Of a DNA stretch of 48,264 bases, positions 23,711-34,585 are shown piece after piece. The DNA lies in NCBI GenBank assembly GCA_945889645.1, contig CAMDCA010000009.1, forward strand, positions 1 to 48,264, given 5' to 3'. This DNA is from Rhizobium sp. Q54 (GTDB lineage Bacteria; Pseudomonadota; Alphaproteobacteria; UBA2966; CAIVPW01). The position numbers and the translations under genes were made by a program. Every line of letters starts with the position of its first letter. The first letter of the stretch is position 1. The notes beneath the pieces were generated by a model that was not told the origin of the DNA, did not search any database, and saw only the letters and a program-made list of their open reading frames with translations.

Positions 23711-24535
23711 GTGACCAGCGCCGAGCCGCTCGCCAGCGTCGCCCCGGACGAGGAACCGATCGTCCTGCTGGGCGCCGACGGATTCGCCGGCATGCGGGTC
23801 GCCGGGCGCCTTGCTGCGGACACCCTCGACTACGTCATCGATCTGGTCGCCCCGGGCGTCAGCACCGACGCGCTCGACCGCGCCTGCCACGACTTCATCC
23901 TGGGCCGCGGCGGCGTTCCGGCGCCACTGCACTACCTCGGCTTCCCAAGGTCGGTGTGCACGTCGGTCAACCACGTCATCTGCCACGGCATCCCGAGCGA
24001 TAAGGTGCTGTACGACGGCGACATCCTGAACATCGACGTCACCGTGGTGGTGGACGGCTGGCACGGCGACGCGAGCCGCATGTATTTCGTCGGCAACGTC
24101 GGCCGCAAGGCGGTGCGCTTGTGCGAGGTCACCTATGAGTCAATGATGCGCGGCATCGCCGCAGTGAAGCCGGGCGCTACGCTCGGCGACATCGGTCACG
24201 CCATCCAGTCGTTCGCCGAGTCGCAGCGCACGTCGATCGTGCAGGAATTCTGCGGCCACGGCATCGGCCGCATTTTCCAGAGCGCACCGGAGGTCGTGCA
24301 CTATGGCGAGCCAGGCAGCGGTGCGGTGCTGCGCGCCGGCATGTGCTTTACCATCGAGCCGATGATCAACGCCGGGCGTCCGGAGATTCGCATGTTGTCC
24401 GACGGCTGGACCGCGGTGAGCCGCGACCGCTCGCTGTCGGCACAGTTCGAGCACTCGGTCGGCGTCACCGCCGACGGCGTCGAAATCTTCACACAGTCCG
24501 CCACCGGGCGGCATCACCCGCCGTATGGCGGCTAA
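23711..24535 (+). CDS. Type I methionine aminopeptidase paralogue, one active-site His replaced
   Basis: 274 residues from GTG 23711. It is closely similar to the preceding map product along its whole length. The five metal ligands are kept: Asp109, Asp120, His183, Glu216 and Glu247. So is His92, equivalent to E. coli His79. The residue equivalent to E. coli His178, which binds substrate near the metals, is Gln190 here (codon CAG at 24278-24280, GRIFQSAP in place of IFHEPP). Metal binding should survive, but catalysis or specificity may be changed. The next gene, radC, overlaps its end by 11 bases. Confidence 0.93.
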   Translation: MTSAEPLASVAPDEEPIVLLGADGFAGMRVAGRLAADTLDYVIDLVAPGVSTDALDRACHDFILGRGGVPAPLHYLGFPRSVCTSVNHVICHGIPSDKVLYDGDILNIDVTVVVDGWHGDASRMYFVGNVGRKAVRLCEVTYESMMRGIAAVKPGATLGDIGHAIQSFAESQRTSIVQEFCGHGIGRIFQSAPEVVHYGEPGSGAVLRAGMCFTIEPMINAGRPEIRMLSDGWTAVSRDRSLSAQFEHSVGVTADGVEIFTQSATGRHHPPYGG

Positions 24536-25226
24536 GAAGGCCGCAGGCGCGGCGGCCAGCGCCCCGGACTACCTCGGCCATCGCCAGCGCCTGCGCGAGC
24601 GGTTCCATGCCGCGCCCGACGCGCTCGCCGACTATGAACTGTTGGAGATGCTGCTGGGATTCGCCATCCCGCGCCAGGACACCAAGAAGAAAGCCAAGGA
24701 ATTGATCGCCGCGTTCGGCGCCCTGGGCGATGTTCTTGCCGCCACACCCGAACAACTCGGCGACGCCGAACTGACCGACAACACCGTCGCCATGTTGAAG
24801 GTGGTGCAACAGGCCACCCAGCGGCTGGCGCGCGCTGACGTGCGCAAGCGTGGGGCGCTGAGTTCGCTGGATGCCCTGGTCGACTACTGCACCGTGGCGA
24901 TGGCCTACGAGCCGGTGGAACAGTTCCGCGTCCTGTACCTCGATCGCAAGAACGGCCTCATCAAGGACGAGGCGCAGCAGCGCGGCACGATCGACCACAC
25001 GCCGGTCTATCCGCGCGAGGTGGTGAAGCGCGCGCTGGAGCTATCGGCCTCGGCTCTGATCATCGTGCACAACCACCCGAGCGGCGACCCCGAGCCGTCG
25101 GCCACCGACATCGAGATGACGCGCCAGGTGCAGGACGCCTGCCAGAAGCTCGGCCTGGTGCTGCACGACCACTTGGTGATCGGCCGCGGCCGCCATACAA
25201 GTTTCCGGGCAAGAGGATTGGTGTAG
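24525..25226 (+). CDS. radC: RadC-family JAB-domain protein
   Basis: 233 residues. An N-terminal helix-hairpin-helix-like region (about residues 15-95, [21 protein letters not shown]) precedes a JAB/MPN domain with the JAMM zinc motif [14 protein letters not shown] (about residues 181-194). The link to DNA repair is historical and uncertain; the family is conserved and may be a peptidase. Its start lies inside the end of the second map gene, which implies coupled translation. It is followed after two bases by rpiA. Confidence 0.95.
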   Translation: MAAKKAAGAAASAPDYLGHRQRLRERFHAAPDALADYELLEMLLGFAIPRQDTKKKAKELIAAFGALGDVLAATPEQLGDAELTDNTVAMLKVVQQATQRLARADVRKRGALSSLDALVDYCTVAMAYEPVEQFRVLYLDRKNGLIKDEAQQRGTIDHTPVYPREVVKRALELSASALIIVHNHPSGDPEPSATDIEMTRQVQDACQKLGLVLHDHLVIGRGRHTSFRARGLV

Positions 25227-25228
25227 CC

Positions 25229-25894
25229 ATGGCGATGTCGCAGGACGAGTTGAAGGCGCTGGTGGCCAAGGCCGCCCTGGAGCACGTGCCGGAGGGGGCC
25301 GTGGTAGGGGTCGGCACCGGCTCGACCGTGAACATGTTCATCGACGCGCTGGCGACCATCCGCAGCAAGGTCGCGGGCGCCGTGTCCAGCTCGGTGAAGA
25401 GCACCGAACGCCTGTTGGGACATGGCATCGCCGTGCTGGAAGCCAACGCGGTCGCGCGCATCCCGGTCTACATCGACGGCGCCGATGAGATCGACCACGG
25501 CGGCAACATGATCAAGGGCGGCGGCGGCGCGCTGACGCGCGAGAAGATCGTCGCCGACCTCGCCGACCGCTTCGTCTGCATCGCCGACGCATCCAAGCTG
25601 GTGAAGACGCTCGGCAAGTTCCCGCTGCCGGTCGAGGTAATCCCGATGGCGCGGGCGCAGATCATGCGCCGCCTCAAGGACCTGGGCGGCGACCCGCAGC
25701 CGCGCCACAACTACGTAACGGACAACGGCAACCAGATCCTCGACGTGCGCGGTCTGTCCATCACCGACCCCCTCGCCATGGAGACCGCGATCAACCAGTG
25801 GCCCGGCGTGGTCGAGGTCGGCATCTTCGCCGTCAACAGGGCCAGCGTCTGTCTGCTCGGCACCCCCGACGGCGTGCGGCGGCTGGATTTCTAG
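25229..25894 (+). CDS. rpiA: Ribose-5-phosphate isomerase A
   Basis: 221 residues. It interconverts ribose 5-phosphate and ribulose 5-phosphate in the pentose phosphate pathway. [13 protein letters not shown] is the phosphate-binding loop, SSVKST follows, and DGADEID with [11 protein letters not shown] holds the catalytic Asp, Glu and Lys. The product also supplies PRPP for the purine genes downstream. It is the last gene of the sfsA-map-map-radC-rpiA run and converges with a secreted-protein gene 2 bases away. Confidence 0.97.
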   Translation: MAMSQDELKALVAKAALEHVPEGAVVGVGTGSTVNMFIDALATIRSKVAGAVSSSVKSTERLLGHGIAVLEANAVARIPVYIDGADEIDHGGNMIKGGGGALTREKIVADLADRFVCIADASKLVKTLGKFPLPVEVIPMARAQIMRRLKDLGGDPQPRHNYVTDNGNQILDVRGLSITDPLAMETAINQWPGVVEVGIFAVNRASVCLLGTPDGVRRLDF

Positions 25895-25896
25895 GG

Positions 25897-26316
25897 CTAC
25901 TTCTCGCAGACGCCCCAACTGACCGTCAGCGGCTCGCGGGTAAGGCCGGGACCGGGTGGCTCGACGAACCACAGGCCGCCGGCGCGGGCCAGGCTGAATT
26001 GCCCAGATGATGTGTCGAGCATGAACAGCCGCGTTCCGTCGGAACAGGTCACCAGGGTCTTGTTGTCGGGGTACGGCGCCTGACACAGCAGGCGGACCGC
26101 TTTACCGCCGTCCACCGTCAGGGCCATGGTCGGCATCTCGACATAAAGGGTGAAGCGCGCTGCGACGAAGCGGACGCGCTCGGGTGTCGGCCCTTCGAGC
26201 TGGAAGCCGACGTTATCGCGCTCCTCGCAAAAGTAGAGGTCGGCGGCACTTGCGAGCCCAGGCTCGACCATGAGAAACACTGCGAGGGCCCACCGCCCCA
26301 GACTGCCCGCGCGCAT
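25897..26316 (-). CDS. Secreted protein of unknown function
   Basis: 139 residues with a signal peptide (about residues 1-24, ending GLASA) and a mature domain of about 115 residues. Four cysteines (in YFCEERD, RLLCQAP, VTCSDG and WGVCEK) could form two disulfides in the periplasm. I do not recognise the family. It is divergent from purB and converges with rpiA, so it is probably a single-gene unit. Confidence 0.8.
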   Translation of the reverse strand: MRAGSLGRWALAVFLMVEPGLASAADLYFCEERDNVGFQLEGPTPERVRFVAARFTLYVEMPTMALTVDGGKAVRLLCQAPYPDNKTLVTCSDGTRLFMLDTSSGQFSLARAGGLWFVEPPGPGLTREPLTVSWGVCEK

Positions 26317-26387
26317 GCCGTGTCCTCCCCCTTCAGCCCACTCCTGGGGCCGAGGATAGCACTGCCCGCCAGAGCGAGGACGAACCG

Positions 26388-27683
26388 ATGATCCCGCGCT
26401 ACAGCCGCCCCGCGATGTCCGCGATCTGGGAGCCCGAGACGCGCTTCCGCATCTGGCTGGAGATCGAAACCCTGGCGGCCGAGGCGATGGCCGAGTTGGG
26501 CCAGATCCCGAAGTCGGTTCCCAAGGCGATGCGCAGACGCGGCAACTTCGACATCGCCCGTATCGACGAGATCGAGCGCGAGGTGAAGCACGACGTCATC
26601 GCCTTCCTCACCAGCCTGGCCGAGTTCGTTGGGCCCGAGGCGCGCTTCGTGCACCAGGGCATGACGTCGTCCGACGTGTTGGACACTTGCCTTGCCGTGC
26701 AGCTGACCCGCGCCTCCGACATCCTGCTCGCCGACCTTGACGCACTGCTCAAGGTGCTGAAGCGCCGCGCCATCGAGCACAAAGACTCGGTCACCATCGG
26801 CCGCAGCCATGGCATTCACGCCGAGCCGACCACCTTTGGCCTCAAGCTCGCCTTCGCCTATGCAGAATTCGCGCGCGCCAAGCAGCGCCTGCAGGCCGCC
26901 CGCGCCGATGTCGCGACGTGCGCAATCTCGGGCGCCGTCGGCACGTTCGCCAACGTCGATCCGCGCGTCGAGGCCTACGTCGCCAAGAAGATGGGCCTCG
27001 CCGTCGAGCCGATCTCTACCCAAATCATCCCGCGCGACCGCCACGCCATGTTCTTCGCCACGCTGGGCGTGATCGCCAGTTCCGTGGAACGCATCTCGCT
27101 CGAAGTCCGGCACCTGCAGCGCAGCGAAGTGCGCGAGGCCGAGGAGTTCTTCTCCAAGGGCCAGAAGGGCTCGTCGGCCATGCCGCACAAGCGCAATCCG
27201 ATCCTGTCGGAGAACCTGACCGGCCTTGCCCGTCTGGTACGCGGCACCGTGGTCCCGGCGCTGGAGAACGTCGCGCTGTGGCACGAGCGCGACATCTCGC
27301 ACTCGGCCGTCGAGCGCGTCATCGGACCGGACGCAACCATCGCGCTCGACTTCGCGCTGTCGCGCTTGACCGGAATGATGGATCAGCTGGTTGTGTACCC
27401 GGACCGCATGCGCGCCAACCTGGAGAGCAACGGCGGCATCGTGTTCTCCGGCACCGTGCTGCTGGCACTGACCGAAGCCGGCATGTCGCGCGAGGACGCC
27501 TACCGCATCGTGCAGGGCAATGCGCTCAAGGTGTGGGACGAAGGCGGCAGCTTCCGCACCCGGATCGAAGCCGACCCGCAGGTGAAGAAGCTGCTATCGA
27601 AAAAGACACTCGACGCCGCGTTCGACCCCGCCCGTCACACCCGCCACGTCAACACGATCTTCAAGCGGGTGTTCGCGAAGTAA
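26388..27683 (+). CDS. purB: Adenylosuccinate lyase
   Basis: 431 residues. It splits SAICAR to AICAR and adenylosuccinate to AMP, each with release of fumarate. The fumarase/aspartase signature is SSAMPHKRNP, with the catalytic Ser in the same loop, and TSSDVLDT and SHGIHAEPT are further active-site segments. The length and the MIPRYSRPAMSAIW start are standard for the family. It stands close to purC-S-Q-L but is separated from them by the zeta-subunit gene on the other strand. Confidence 0.97.
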   Translation: MIPRYSRPAMSAIWEPETRFRIWLEIETLAAEAMAELGQIPKSVPKAMRRRGNFDIARIDEIEREVKHDVIAFLTSLAEFVGPEARFVHQGMTSSDVLDTCLAVQLTRASDILLADLDALLKVLKRRAIEHKDSVTIGRSHGIHAEPTTFGLKLAFAYAEFARAKQRLQAARADVATCAISGAVGTFANVDPRVEAYVAKKMGLAVEPISTQIIPRDRHAMFFATLGVIASSVERISLEVRHLQRSEVREAEEFFSKGQKGSSAMPHKRNPILSENLTGLARLVRGTVVPALENVALWHERDISHSAVERVIGPDATIALDFALSRLTGMMDQLVVYPDRMRANLESNGGIVFSGTVLLALTEAGMSREDAYRIVQGNALKVWDEGGSFRTRIEADPQVKKLLSKKTLDAAFDPARHTRHVNTIFKRVFAK

Positions 27684-27695
27684 GGAGCCGCTCCC

Positions 27696-28016
27696 CTACT
27701 CCTTCATGAGCTGCTCGCGCGCTTCCGCCAGCAACTCGTCCATGCGCTTGCGCAGGCGGTGGTCGGAGATATCGACCTTCTTGGCCTTGAGGTCGGCCAT
27801 GACCTTCTTGAACACGTCCTCGTCGCCCGCTTCCTCGAAGTCGGACTCGATGACGCTGGTGGCGTAGCTCTTCGCCGCGTCGCCGGTCAGGCCCATCTGC
27901 TCGGCTGCCCACAGGCCCAGGAGCTTGTTGCGCCGGGCGCCGGCCTTGAACTGAAGCTCCTTGTCGTGGGCGAACTTGTCTTCAAAGGCCTTCTTGCGGT
28001 CGTCGAACTGGGCCAT
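27696..28016 (-). CDS. ATP synthase zeta subunit (DUF1476), F1 inhibitor
   Basis: 106 residues, mostly helical and strongly charged. MAQFDDRKKAFEDKFAHDKE is the conserved N-terminus that in Paracoccus blocks reverse rotation of the F1F0 ATP synthase. The ATG at 28016 opens this segment; a longer frame from 28052 only adds a poorly conserved lead. The family is essentially confined to Alphaproteobacteria, so it supports the lineage call. It converges with purB and is divergent from purC. Confidence 0.92.
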   Translation of the reverse strand: MAQFDDRKKAFEDKFAHDKELQFKAGARRNKLLGLWAAEQMGLTGDAAKSYATSVIESDFEEAGDEDVFKKVMADLKAKKVDISDHRLRKRMDELLAEAREQLMKE

Positions 28017-28152
28017 GGAACGAGGCTCCCTCAGGGGCGCGAGGCGGGCCACTGGGATAGCCCGCGAGTGCGCCCTAAATCAACTGCCATGCGGCTGCGG
28101 CGGCCGGTCGCAACCTGGCCGGAATACCAGGAATTCCGCCGTTTTCGGCGCG

Positions 28153-28181
28153 TTGTGGGGGCCCGGCCTTTGGGCTAAGGT
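28153..28181 (+). promoter_or_regulatory. Candidate promoter for the purC-S-Q-L run
   Basis: TTGTGG (28153-28158) and TAAGGT (28176-28181) are 17 bases apart, about 75 bases before purC. Each box differs from consensus at two positions. A G+C-rich inverted repeat lies between it and the gene. The match is moderate and could be chance. Confidence 0.35.
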
Positions 28182-28258
28182 CGCCCCTTCCAGCCGCCGA
28201 GCCGACCCCATGGCCCCGCCGCCCCGCGGCGGGACAAACGTCTTTACCCAAGGGCCCC

Positions 28259-29026
28259 ATGTCTCGACGCAAGCAGATCTACGAGGGCAAGGCCAAGGTG
28301 CTGTTCGAAGGCCCCGAGCCCGGAACGCTCGTCCAGTACTTCAAGGACGACGCCACGGCCTTCAACAACCAGAAGAAGGGCACCATCACGGGCAAGGGGG
28401 TGCTGAACAACCGCATCTCCGAGTACCTGATGACCAAGCTCGGCGAGATCGGCGTGCCGACGCACTTCGTGCGCCGCCTGAACATGCGCGAGCAGCTCAT
28501 CCGCGAAGTGGAGATCATTCCGCTCGAGGTGATCGTGCGCAACGTCGCCGCCGGTTCGATCTCCAAGCGCCTGGGGATCCCGGAAGGCACTGCCCTGCCG
28601 CGCTCGATCGTCGAGTTCTGCTACAAGGCCGACGAGCTGGCCGACCCGTTCGTGTCGGAGGAGCACATCACGGCGTTCGGCTGGGCGACGCCGCAAGAGC
28701 TGGACGAGATCATGTCGCTCAGCCTGCGCATCAACGATTTCCTGTGCGGGCTGTTCCTCGGCGTCGGCATTCGCTTGATCGACTTCAAGCTGGAGTTCGG
28801 GCGCTACTACAACCAGAACGACGAGATGAGCATCATTCTCGCCGACGAGATCAGCCCGGACTCATGCCGGCTGTGGGACGTGCGCACCAACGACAAGATG
28901 GACAAGGACCGCTTCCGCAAGGACATGGGCGGTGTCGCCGAGGCCTACCAAGAAGTAGCGCAGCGGCTCGGCATCCTGCCCGAGAGCGGCCCGCGCGACA
29001 TGCCCGGCCCCAAGGTGATGCAGTAG
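28259..29026 (+). CDS. purC: SAICAR synthase
   Basis: 255 residues. It joins CAIR and aspartate with ATP to make SAICAR, the substrate of PurB. The N-terminus ([16 protein letters not shown]) is the family start, and [17 protein letters not shown] is the ATP/substrate loop. [29 protein letters not shown] is the conserved metal-binding segment. It opens the run purC-purS-purQ-purL, with purS 19 bases downstream. Confidence 0.97.
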   Translation: MSRRKQIYEGKAKVLFEGPEPGTLVQYFKDDATAFNNQKKGTITGKGVLNNRISEYLMTKLGEIGVPTHFVRRLNMREQLIREVEIIPLEVIVRNVAAGSISKRLGIPEGTALPRSIVEFCYKADELADPFVSEEHITAFGWATPQELDEIMSLSLRINDFLCGLFLGVGIRLIDFKLEFGRYYNQNDEMSIILADEISPDSCRLWDVRTNDKMDKDRFRKDMGGVAEAYQEVAQRLGILPESGPRDMPGPKVMQ

Positions 29027-29045
29027 CCGCTTCGGAGAGACGTTA

Positions 29046-29288
29046 TTGAAGGCACGTGTTCACATCACGCTCAAGCAGGGCGTGCTCGACCCGCAGGGCA
29101 AGGCCATCGCCAACGCCCTGCATGCTCTCGGGTTCCCGGCCGTGGCCGGCGTGCGCCAGGGCAAGTACCTCGAACTCGATCTCGGCAACGCCGACAAAGC
29201 GACCGCGGAGAAGGACGTGCGCACCATGTGCGAGCGCCTGCTCGCCAACACGGTCATCGAGGACTACGCGGTCGAAGTCCTGACGTGA
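29046..29288 (+). CDS. purS: FGAM synthase subunit PurS
   Basis: 80 residues from a TTG start at 29046. PurS bridges PurQ and PurL in the three-part FGAM synthase. [29 protein letters not shown] is the family N-terminus, and [10 protein letters not shown] follows. The TTG has GGAGAG 9 bases upstream and there is no other start. The stop overlaps the GTG of purQ (GTGA), as is usual. Confidence 0.95.
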   Translation: MKARVHITLKQGVLDPQGKAIANALHALGFPAVAGVRQGKYLELDLGNADKATAEKDVRTMCERLLANTVIEDYAVEVLT

Positions 29289-29973
29289 AGTCCGCTGTCA
29301 TCGTCTTTCCGGGATCGAACTGCGATCGGGACGTCGCGGTGGCGTTGGCACGCATCAGCGGCTCCAAGCCGGCGATGGTGTGGCACGGCGATAAGACCAT
29401 CCCCAAAGTCGATCTGATCGTCCTGCCGGGCGGATTCTCCTACGGAGACTATCTGCGCTCCGGCGCCATGGCGGCCCACTCGCCCGTGATGACCGAGGTC
29501 GCGGCGCGCGCCAAGAGGGGCGTGCCGGTACTGGGCATCTGCAACGGCTTCCAGATCCTGACTGAGGCGGGCCTGTTGCCCGGCGCCCTGATGCGCAACG
29601 CCGGACTGCACTTCGTCTGCCGTGACGTCGCGCTCAAGGTCGAGAGCACCGAGTCGATGTTCACGCGCCGCTACAGCCAAGGCCAGATCGTCCGCATTCC
29701 GGTCGCGCACGCCGACGGCAACTATCGCGCGGATGCCAAGACCCTCGACCGCCTCGAAGGCAAAGGCCTGGTCGCGTTGCGCTACTGCGGATCGGATGGC
29801 ACCGTGTCCGAGAAGGACTCGCCCAACGGCTCGGCGCGCAACATCGCCGGCATCTTCAACGACAAGCGCACGGTGATGGGCCTGATGCCGCATCCCGAGC
29901 GCGTCATCGAACCCTTGCTCGGCGGCTCCGACGGACGGCCGTTCTTCGAGGGCATCGCGGAGGCGCTGGCAGC

Positions 29974-29977
<4 letters not shown>
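29285..29977 (+). CDS. purQ: FGAM synthase subunit PurQ (glutaminase)
   Basis: 230 residues from GTG 29285. A class I glutamine amidotransferase that supplies ammonia to PurL. The nucleophile is the Cys of GICNGFQIL, and the His-Glu pair lies in [26 protein letters not shown] is the family start, which fixes the GTG. It overlaps purS and purL by 4 bases each. Confidence 0.97.
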
Positions 29978-32190
<2,213 letters not shown>

Positions 32191-32201
32191 GGGACCCGCC
32201 A

Positions 32202-32438
32202 ATGGCGATGAAAGCCGAAGAAATCGAACGGCTGATCAAGGAAGCCTTCCCTGACGCCGTCGTGAAGATCGACGACCTGCGCGGCGACGGCGACCACTAC
32301 GCCGCCAAGGTGGTGTCGAAGGCCTTCGCGGGCGTGCCGAGGGTGCGGCAGCACCAGATGGTATACTCGGCCCTGAAGGGCCGCATGGGCGGCGAGCTGC
32401 ACGCGCTGGCGCTGCAGACCGAAGCGCCCTCTCGTTAG
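32202..32438 (+). CDS. BolA-family protein
   Basis: 78 residues from the ATG at 32202 (AGGGGA 7 bases upstream). IERLIKEAFPDAVVKIDDLRGDGDHYAAKVVSKAFAG is the BolA fold with the helix-turn-helix-like class II signature, and the invariant His of the C-terminal helix lies in RVRQHQMVY. BolA proteins bind a shared [2Fe-2S] cluster with CGFS glutaredoxins. The next gene encodes such a glutaredoxin, so a functional complex is likely. Confidence 0.93.
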   Translation: MAMKAEEIERLIKEAFPDAVVKIDDLRGDGDHYAAKVVSKAFAGVPRVRQHQMVYSALKGRMGGELHALALQTEAPSR

Positions 32439-32450
32439 AAGGAGCATGCG

Positions 32451-32801
32451 ATGAACGAGGCGACGACGGGCAATCCGGTCCACGACCGCATCCGCCAGGA
32501 AATCAAAGACAACTCGGTTGTGCTGTTCATGAAGGGCACGCCGGCGTTCCCGATGTGCGGCTTCTCGGCCGCCGTGGTGCAGGCGCTGAACGGCATGGGC
32601 GTGCAGTACAAGGGCATCGACGTGCTCACCGACCCCGGCCTGCGCCAGGGCATCAAGGAATTCGCCGACTGGCCGACCATCCCGCAGCTCTACGTGAAGG
32701 GTGAGTTCATCGGCGGTTGCGACATCGTGCGCGAGATGCAGGCGAGCGGCGAGCTCAAGACGCTGTTCACCGACAAGGGCGTGGCGGTCAAAGCCGCTTA
32801 G
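32451..32801 (+). CDS. grxD: Monothiol CGFS glutaredoxin (Grx4 family)
   Basis: 116 residues. The active site is CGFS with Cys36 in [29 protein letters not shown] carries the TIP and GG glutathione-binding elements. It carries or traffics [2Fe-2S] clusters with BolA, not thiol reduction. AAGGAG precedes the ATG. It ends the purine/bolA run and is followed by a strong terminator. Confidence 0.95.
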   Translation: MNEATTGNPVHDRIRQEIKDNSVVLFMKGTPAFPMCGFSAAVVQALNGMGVQYKGIDVLTDPGLRQGIKEFADWPTIPQLYVKGEFIGGCDIVREMQASGELKTLFTDKGVAVKAA

Positions 32802-32822
32802 TCGATCCGCAAGCGACGTTTC

Positions 32823-32853
32823 AAAGGGCGCGGCCGCAAGCCGCGCCCTTTTC
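32823..32853 (+). terminator. Intrinsic terminator after grxD
   Basis: AAAGGGCGCGGC (32823-32834) and GCCGCGCCCTTT (32840-32851) form a perfect 12-bp stem with a CGCAA loop, followed by TCGTTTG. It closes the purC-to-grxD transcript about 20 bases after the stop codon. Confidence 0.85.
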
Positions 32854-32861
32854 GTTTGCGC

Positions 32862-33301
32862 TCAATCGCCTGGAACATCGGCCCAGTAAAGGTCGAACGC
32901 GCGGCGAATGGCCTCGGGGGCCGTCACCCGGCTGCAGGTGCCGGTAGAGAAACCGGATCGCCTCGCGGTCGAGCGGGCCGAAGGTCGCCGGATCACCTGC
33001 TGCCCTTGCCATCGCATCACGGTCACCGCGCCGCCTCTCCTCCTCGTGCTTGCGGTCGAGCAGATTCTTGCGTCGCAATCGATCGATGGCGCGGCGCTTG
33101 GCGGTGGCCATGAGCCAAGCGCCGGGGCGATCGGGGTGCCTTCGGACGGCCAACGTTCCAGGGCGGCGACGAGGGCGTCCTGGAAAGCTCCTCGGCCAGC
33201 CCGACGTCGCGCACCATGCGCGCCAGGTCGCCGATCAGGCGCGGCGCCTCGATGCGCCAGACGGCGTCGATGGCGCGATGAGTTTCGGCCGCCGTCGTCA
33301 C
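32862..33301 (-). pseudogene. Decayed ECF-type sigma factor
   Basis: Three reading frames together give an ECF sigma remnant. From 33301 the first reads AIDAVWRIEAPRLIGDLARMVRDVGLAEEL. Near 33184 it passes to FQDALVAALERWPSEGTP in a second frame. Near 33133 it passes to PDRPGAWLMATAKRRAIDRLRR in a third. Each change fits loss of one base, at TTT and CCCC runs. A further switch near 32918, at a CCCCC run, leads to EAIRRAFDLYWADVPGD. The hallmarks are those of the ECF41/42-like family with long C-terminal extensions; region 4 and the C-terminal part are missing. No product is expected. Sequencing error is possible, but every neighbouring gene is intact. Confidence 0.75.
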
Positions 33302-33321
33302 GCCACCGGACCAACCCAGGG

Positions 33322-33364
33322 GATCGGAAACGCAAAGGGCCGCGGGTTGTGCCCCGCGGCCCTT
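33322..33364 (-). terminator. Intrinsic terminator after rpsD
   Basis: On the minus strand AAGGGCCGCGGG (33353-33364) and its exact complement (33335-33346) form a 12-bp stem with a six-base loop, followed by TGCGTTTCC. It starts 23 bases after the rpsD stop codon. Confidence 0.8.
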
Positions 33365-33387
33365 GAACTCGTGCGCTGGCGAGGCGC

Positions 33388-34005
33388 CTAGCGCGAGTAA
33401 AACTCGACGACCAGATGCGGCTGCATCTGCACCGGGTACGGCACATCGGAGAACGACGGGATACGCAGGAACGTACCCTTCATCACCTTGTGGTCAACCT
33501 GCATGTAGTCGGGAACCTCGCGCTCGGACGACTGGGAGGCTTCCACCACCTGGCCGTTCTCGCGCATCTTGGCCACGACCTCGACGACGTCGCCGACCTT
33601 GAGCATGTAGCCGCCGACGTTCACGCGCTTGCCGTTGACGCGGACGTGGCCGTGATTGATCAACTGACGCGTGGCGAACACGGTCGGCGCGAACTTCATG
33701 CGGTAGACCACCGTCGACAGGCGGCGCTCCAGGAGTCCGATGAGGAACTCGGAGGTGTCGCCCGGTAGGCGGATGGCTTCTCGGTACAGGTTGCGGAACT
33801 GCCGCTCGCTGATCTCGCCGTAATAGCCCTTCAGCCGCTGCTTGGCAGCGAGCTGGTTGCCGTAGTCCGACAAGCGGCGGCGACGGGCCTGGCCATGTTG
33901 GCCGGGGCGATAGTCGCGGCGGTTGATCGCGCTCTTCGGGCGACCCCAGAGGTTGACGCCCAACGACCGGTTGATCTTGTACTTCGAAGTCGCGCGCTTG
34001 GTCAT
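33388..34005 (-). CDS. rpsD: 30S ribosomal protein S4
   Basis: 205 residues, the standard length. S4 binds 16S rRNA early in assembly of the small subunit. [20 protein letters not shown] and [19 protein letters not shown] are the N-terminal domain, and [37 protein letters not shown] is the S4 RNA-binding domain. The ATG at 34005 ([13 protein letters not shown]) is the family start; the frame continues upstream without homology. It stands alone, as is common in Alphaproteobacteria. Confidence 0.97.
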   Translation of the reverse strand: MTKRATSKYKINRSLGVNLWGRPKSAINRRDYRPGQHGQARRRRLSDYGNQLAAKQRLKGYYGEISERQFRNLYREAIRLPGDTSEFLIGLLERRLSTVVYRMKFAPTVFATRQLINHGHVRVNGKRVNVGGYMLKVGDVVEVVAKMRENGQVVEASQSSEREVPDYMQVDHKVMKGTFLRIPSFSDVPYPVQMQPHLVVEFYSR

Positions 34006-34213
34006 GTCTGCGGCTGGTTCCTGGCGGCCCAAAGCTGCTGCTCCGCTGAGGAGCCGCGGCCCGGGCCAAAAAAGGTACGGACAGCCCCGCGAGCGAGCCC
34101 GCAGGACGGGGGTACTTAGCCCAGAGGGCCGCGGGTTGTCAAACCTTCCGCCCTCCCCCAAGGGCTGAGACGTAGCCACACCACGAGGGTCCGGGGCATG
34201 GTTTTATGCCCCC

Positions 34214-34585
34214 ATGGTCGGCTCCACCGCCGCCCTTTCCTTGTTCCGTGACGCCATCCGGGGCCGCCGGGAGGTGGCCTTTGCCGCCAATGGCCATGAG
34301 CGGACCTTTTCGCCCCATGTTTTGGGCACTAAGGACGGGGCCTGGCGGATCTTCAGCTGGCAGTCGGGCGGCGGGTCGGGCAGTGCGCTGCGGGCCGACG
34401 GCGACTGGCGCTGCTTCACCATCGCCAACGTCACCAACCTGCGGCGGACCGAAGGGGTCTGGTCCCTGGGTGACGCGACCGAGGGGTACGGCCTCAACTG
34501 CATCGAGTTGATCGATACCGCCGCCGACCTGGAATACGCAGCTAAGTCCCTGCAGCGAACCAAGCGTCGGCCGCACCAGCGCTAG
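34214..34585 (+). CDS. Small protein with WYL-like features, unknown
   Basis: 123 residues. REVAFAANGHERTFSPHVLGTKDGAWRIFSWQSGG resembles the core of WYL-domain or related small proteins, with strands interrupted by a PH-GxxxG turn. No DNA-binding domain precedes it. I do not recognise it with certainty. Its stop overlaps that of trmJ on the other strand (shared CTAG), and it is divergent from rpsD by 208 bases. Ribosome-binding evidence is weak, but the frame has no low-complexity sequence. Confidence 0.65.
   Translation: MVGSTAALSLFRDAIRGRREVAFAANGHERTFSPHVLGTKDGAWRIFSWQSGGGSGSALRADGDWRCFTIANVTNLRRTEGVWSLGDATEGYGLNCIELIDTAADLEYAAKSLQRTKRRPHQR

Noticed and set aside
33140-33446. A longer minus-strand frame starting at 33446 over the sigma remnant and the rpsD end
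   Set aside because: Its first 85 codons are antisense or non-homologous sequence overlapping rpsD and its terminator. Only the short segment after 33185 is sigma-like, so it is treated as part of the pseudogene.
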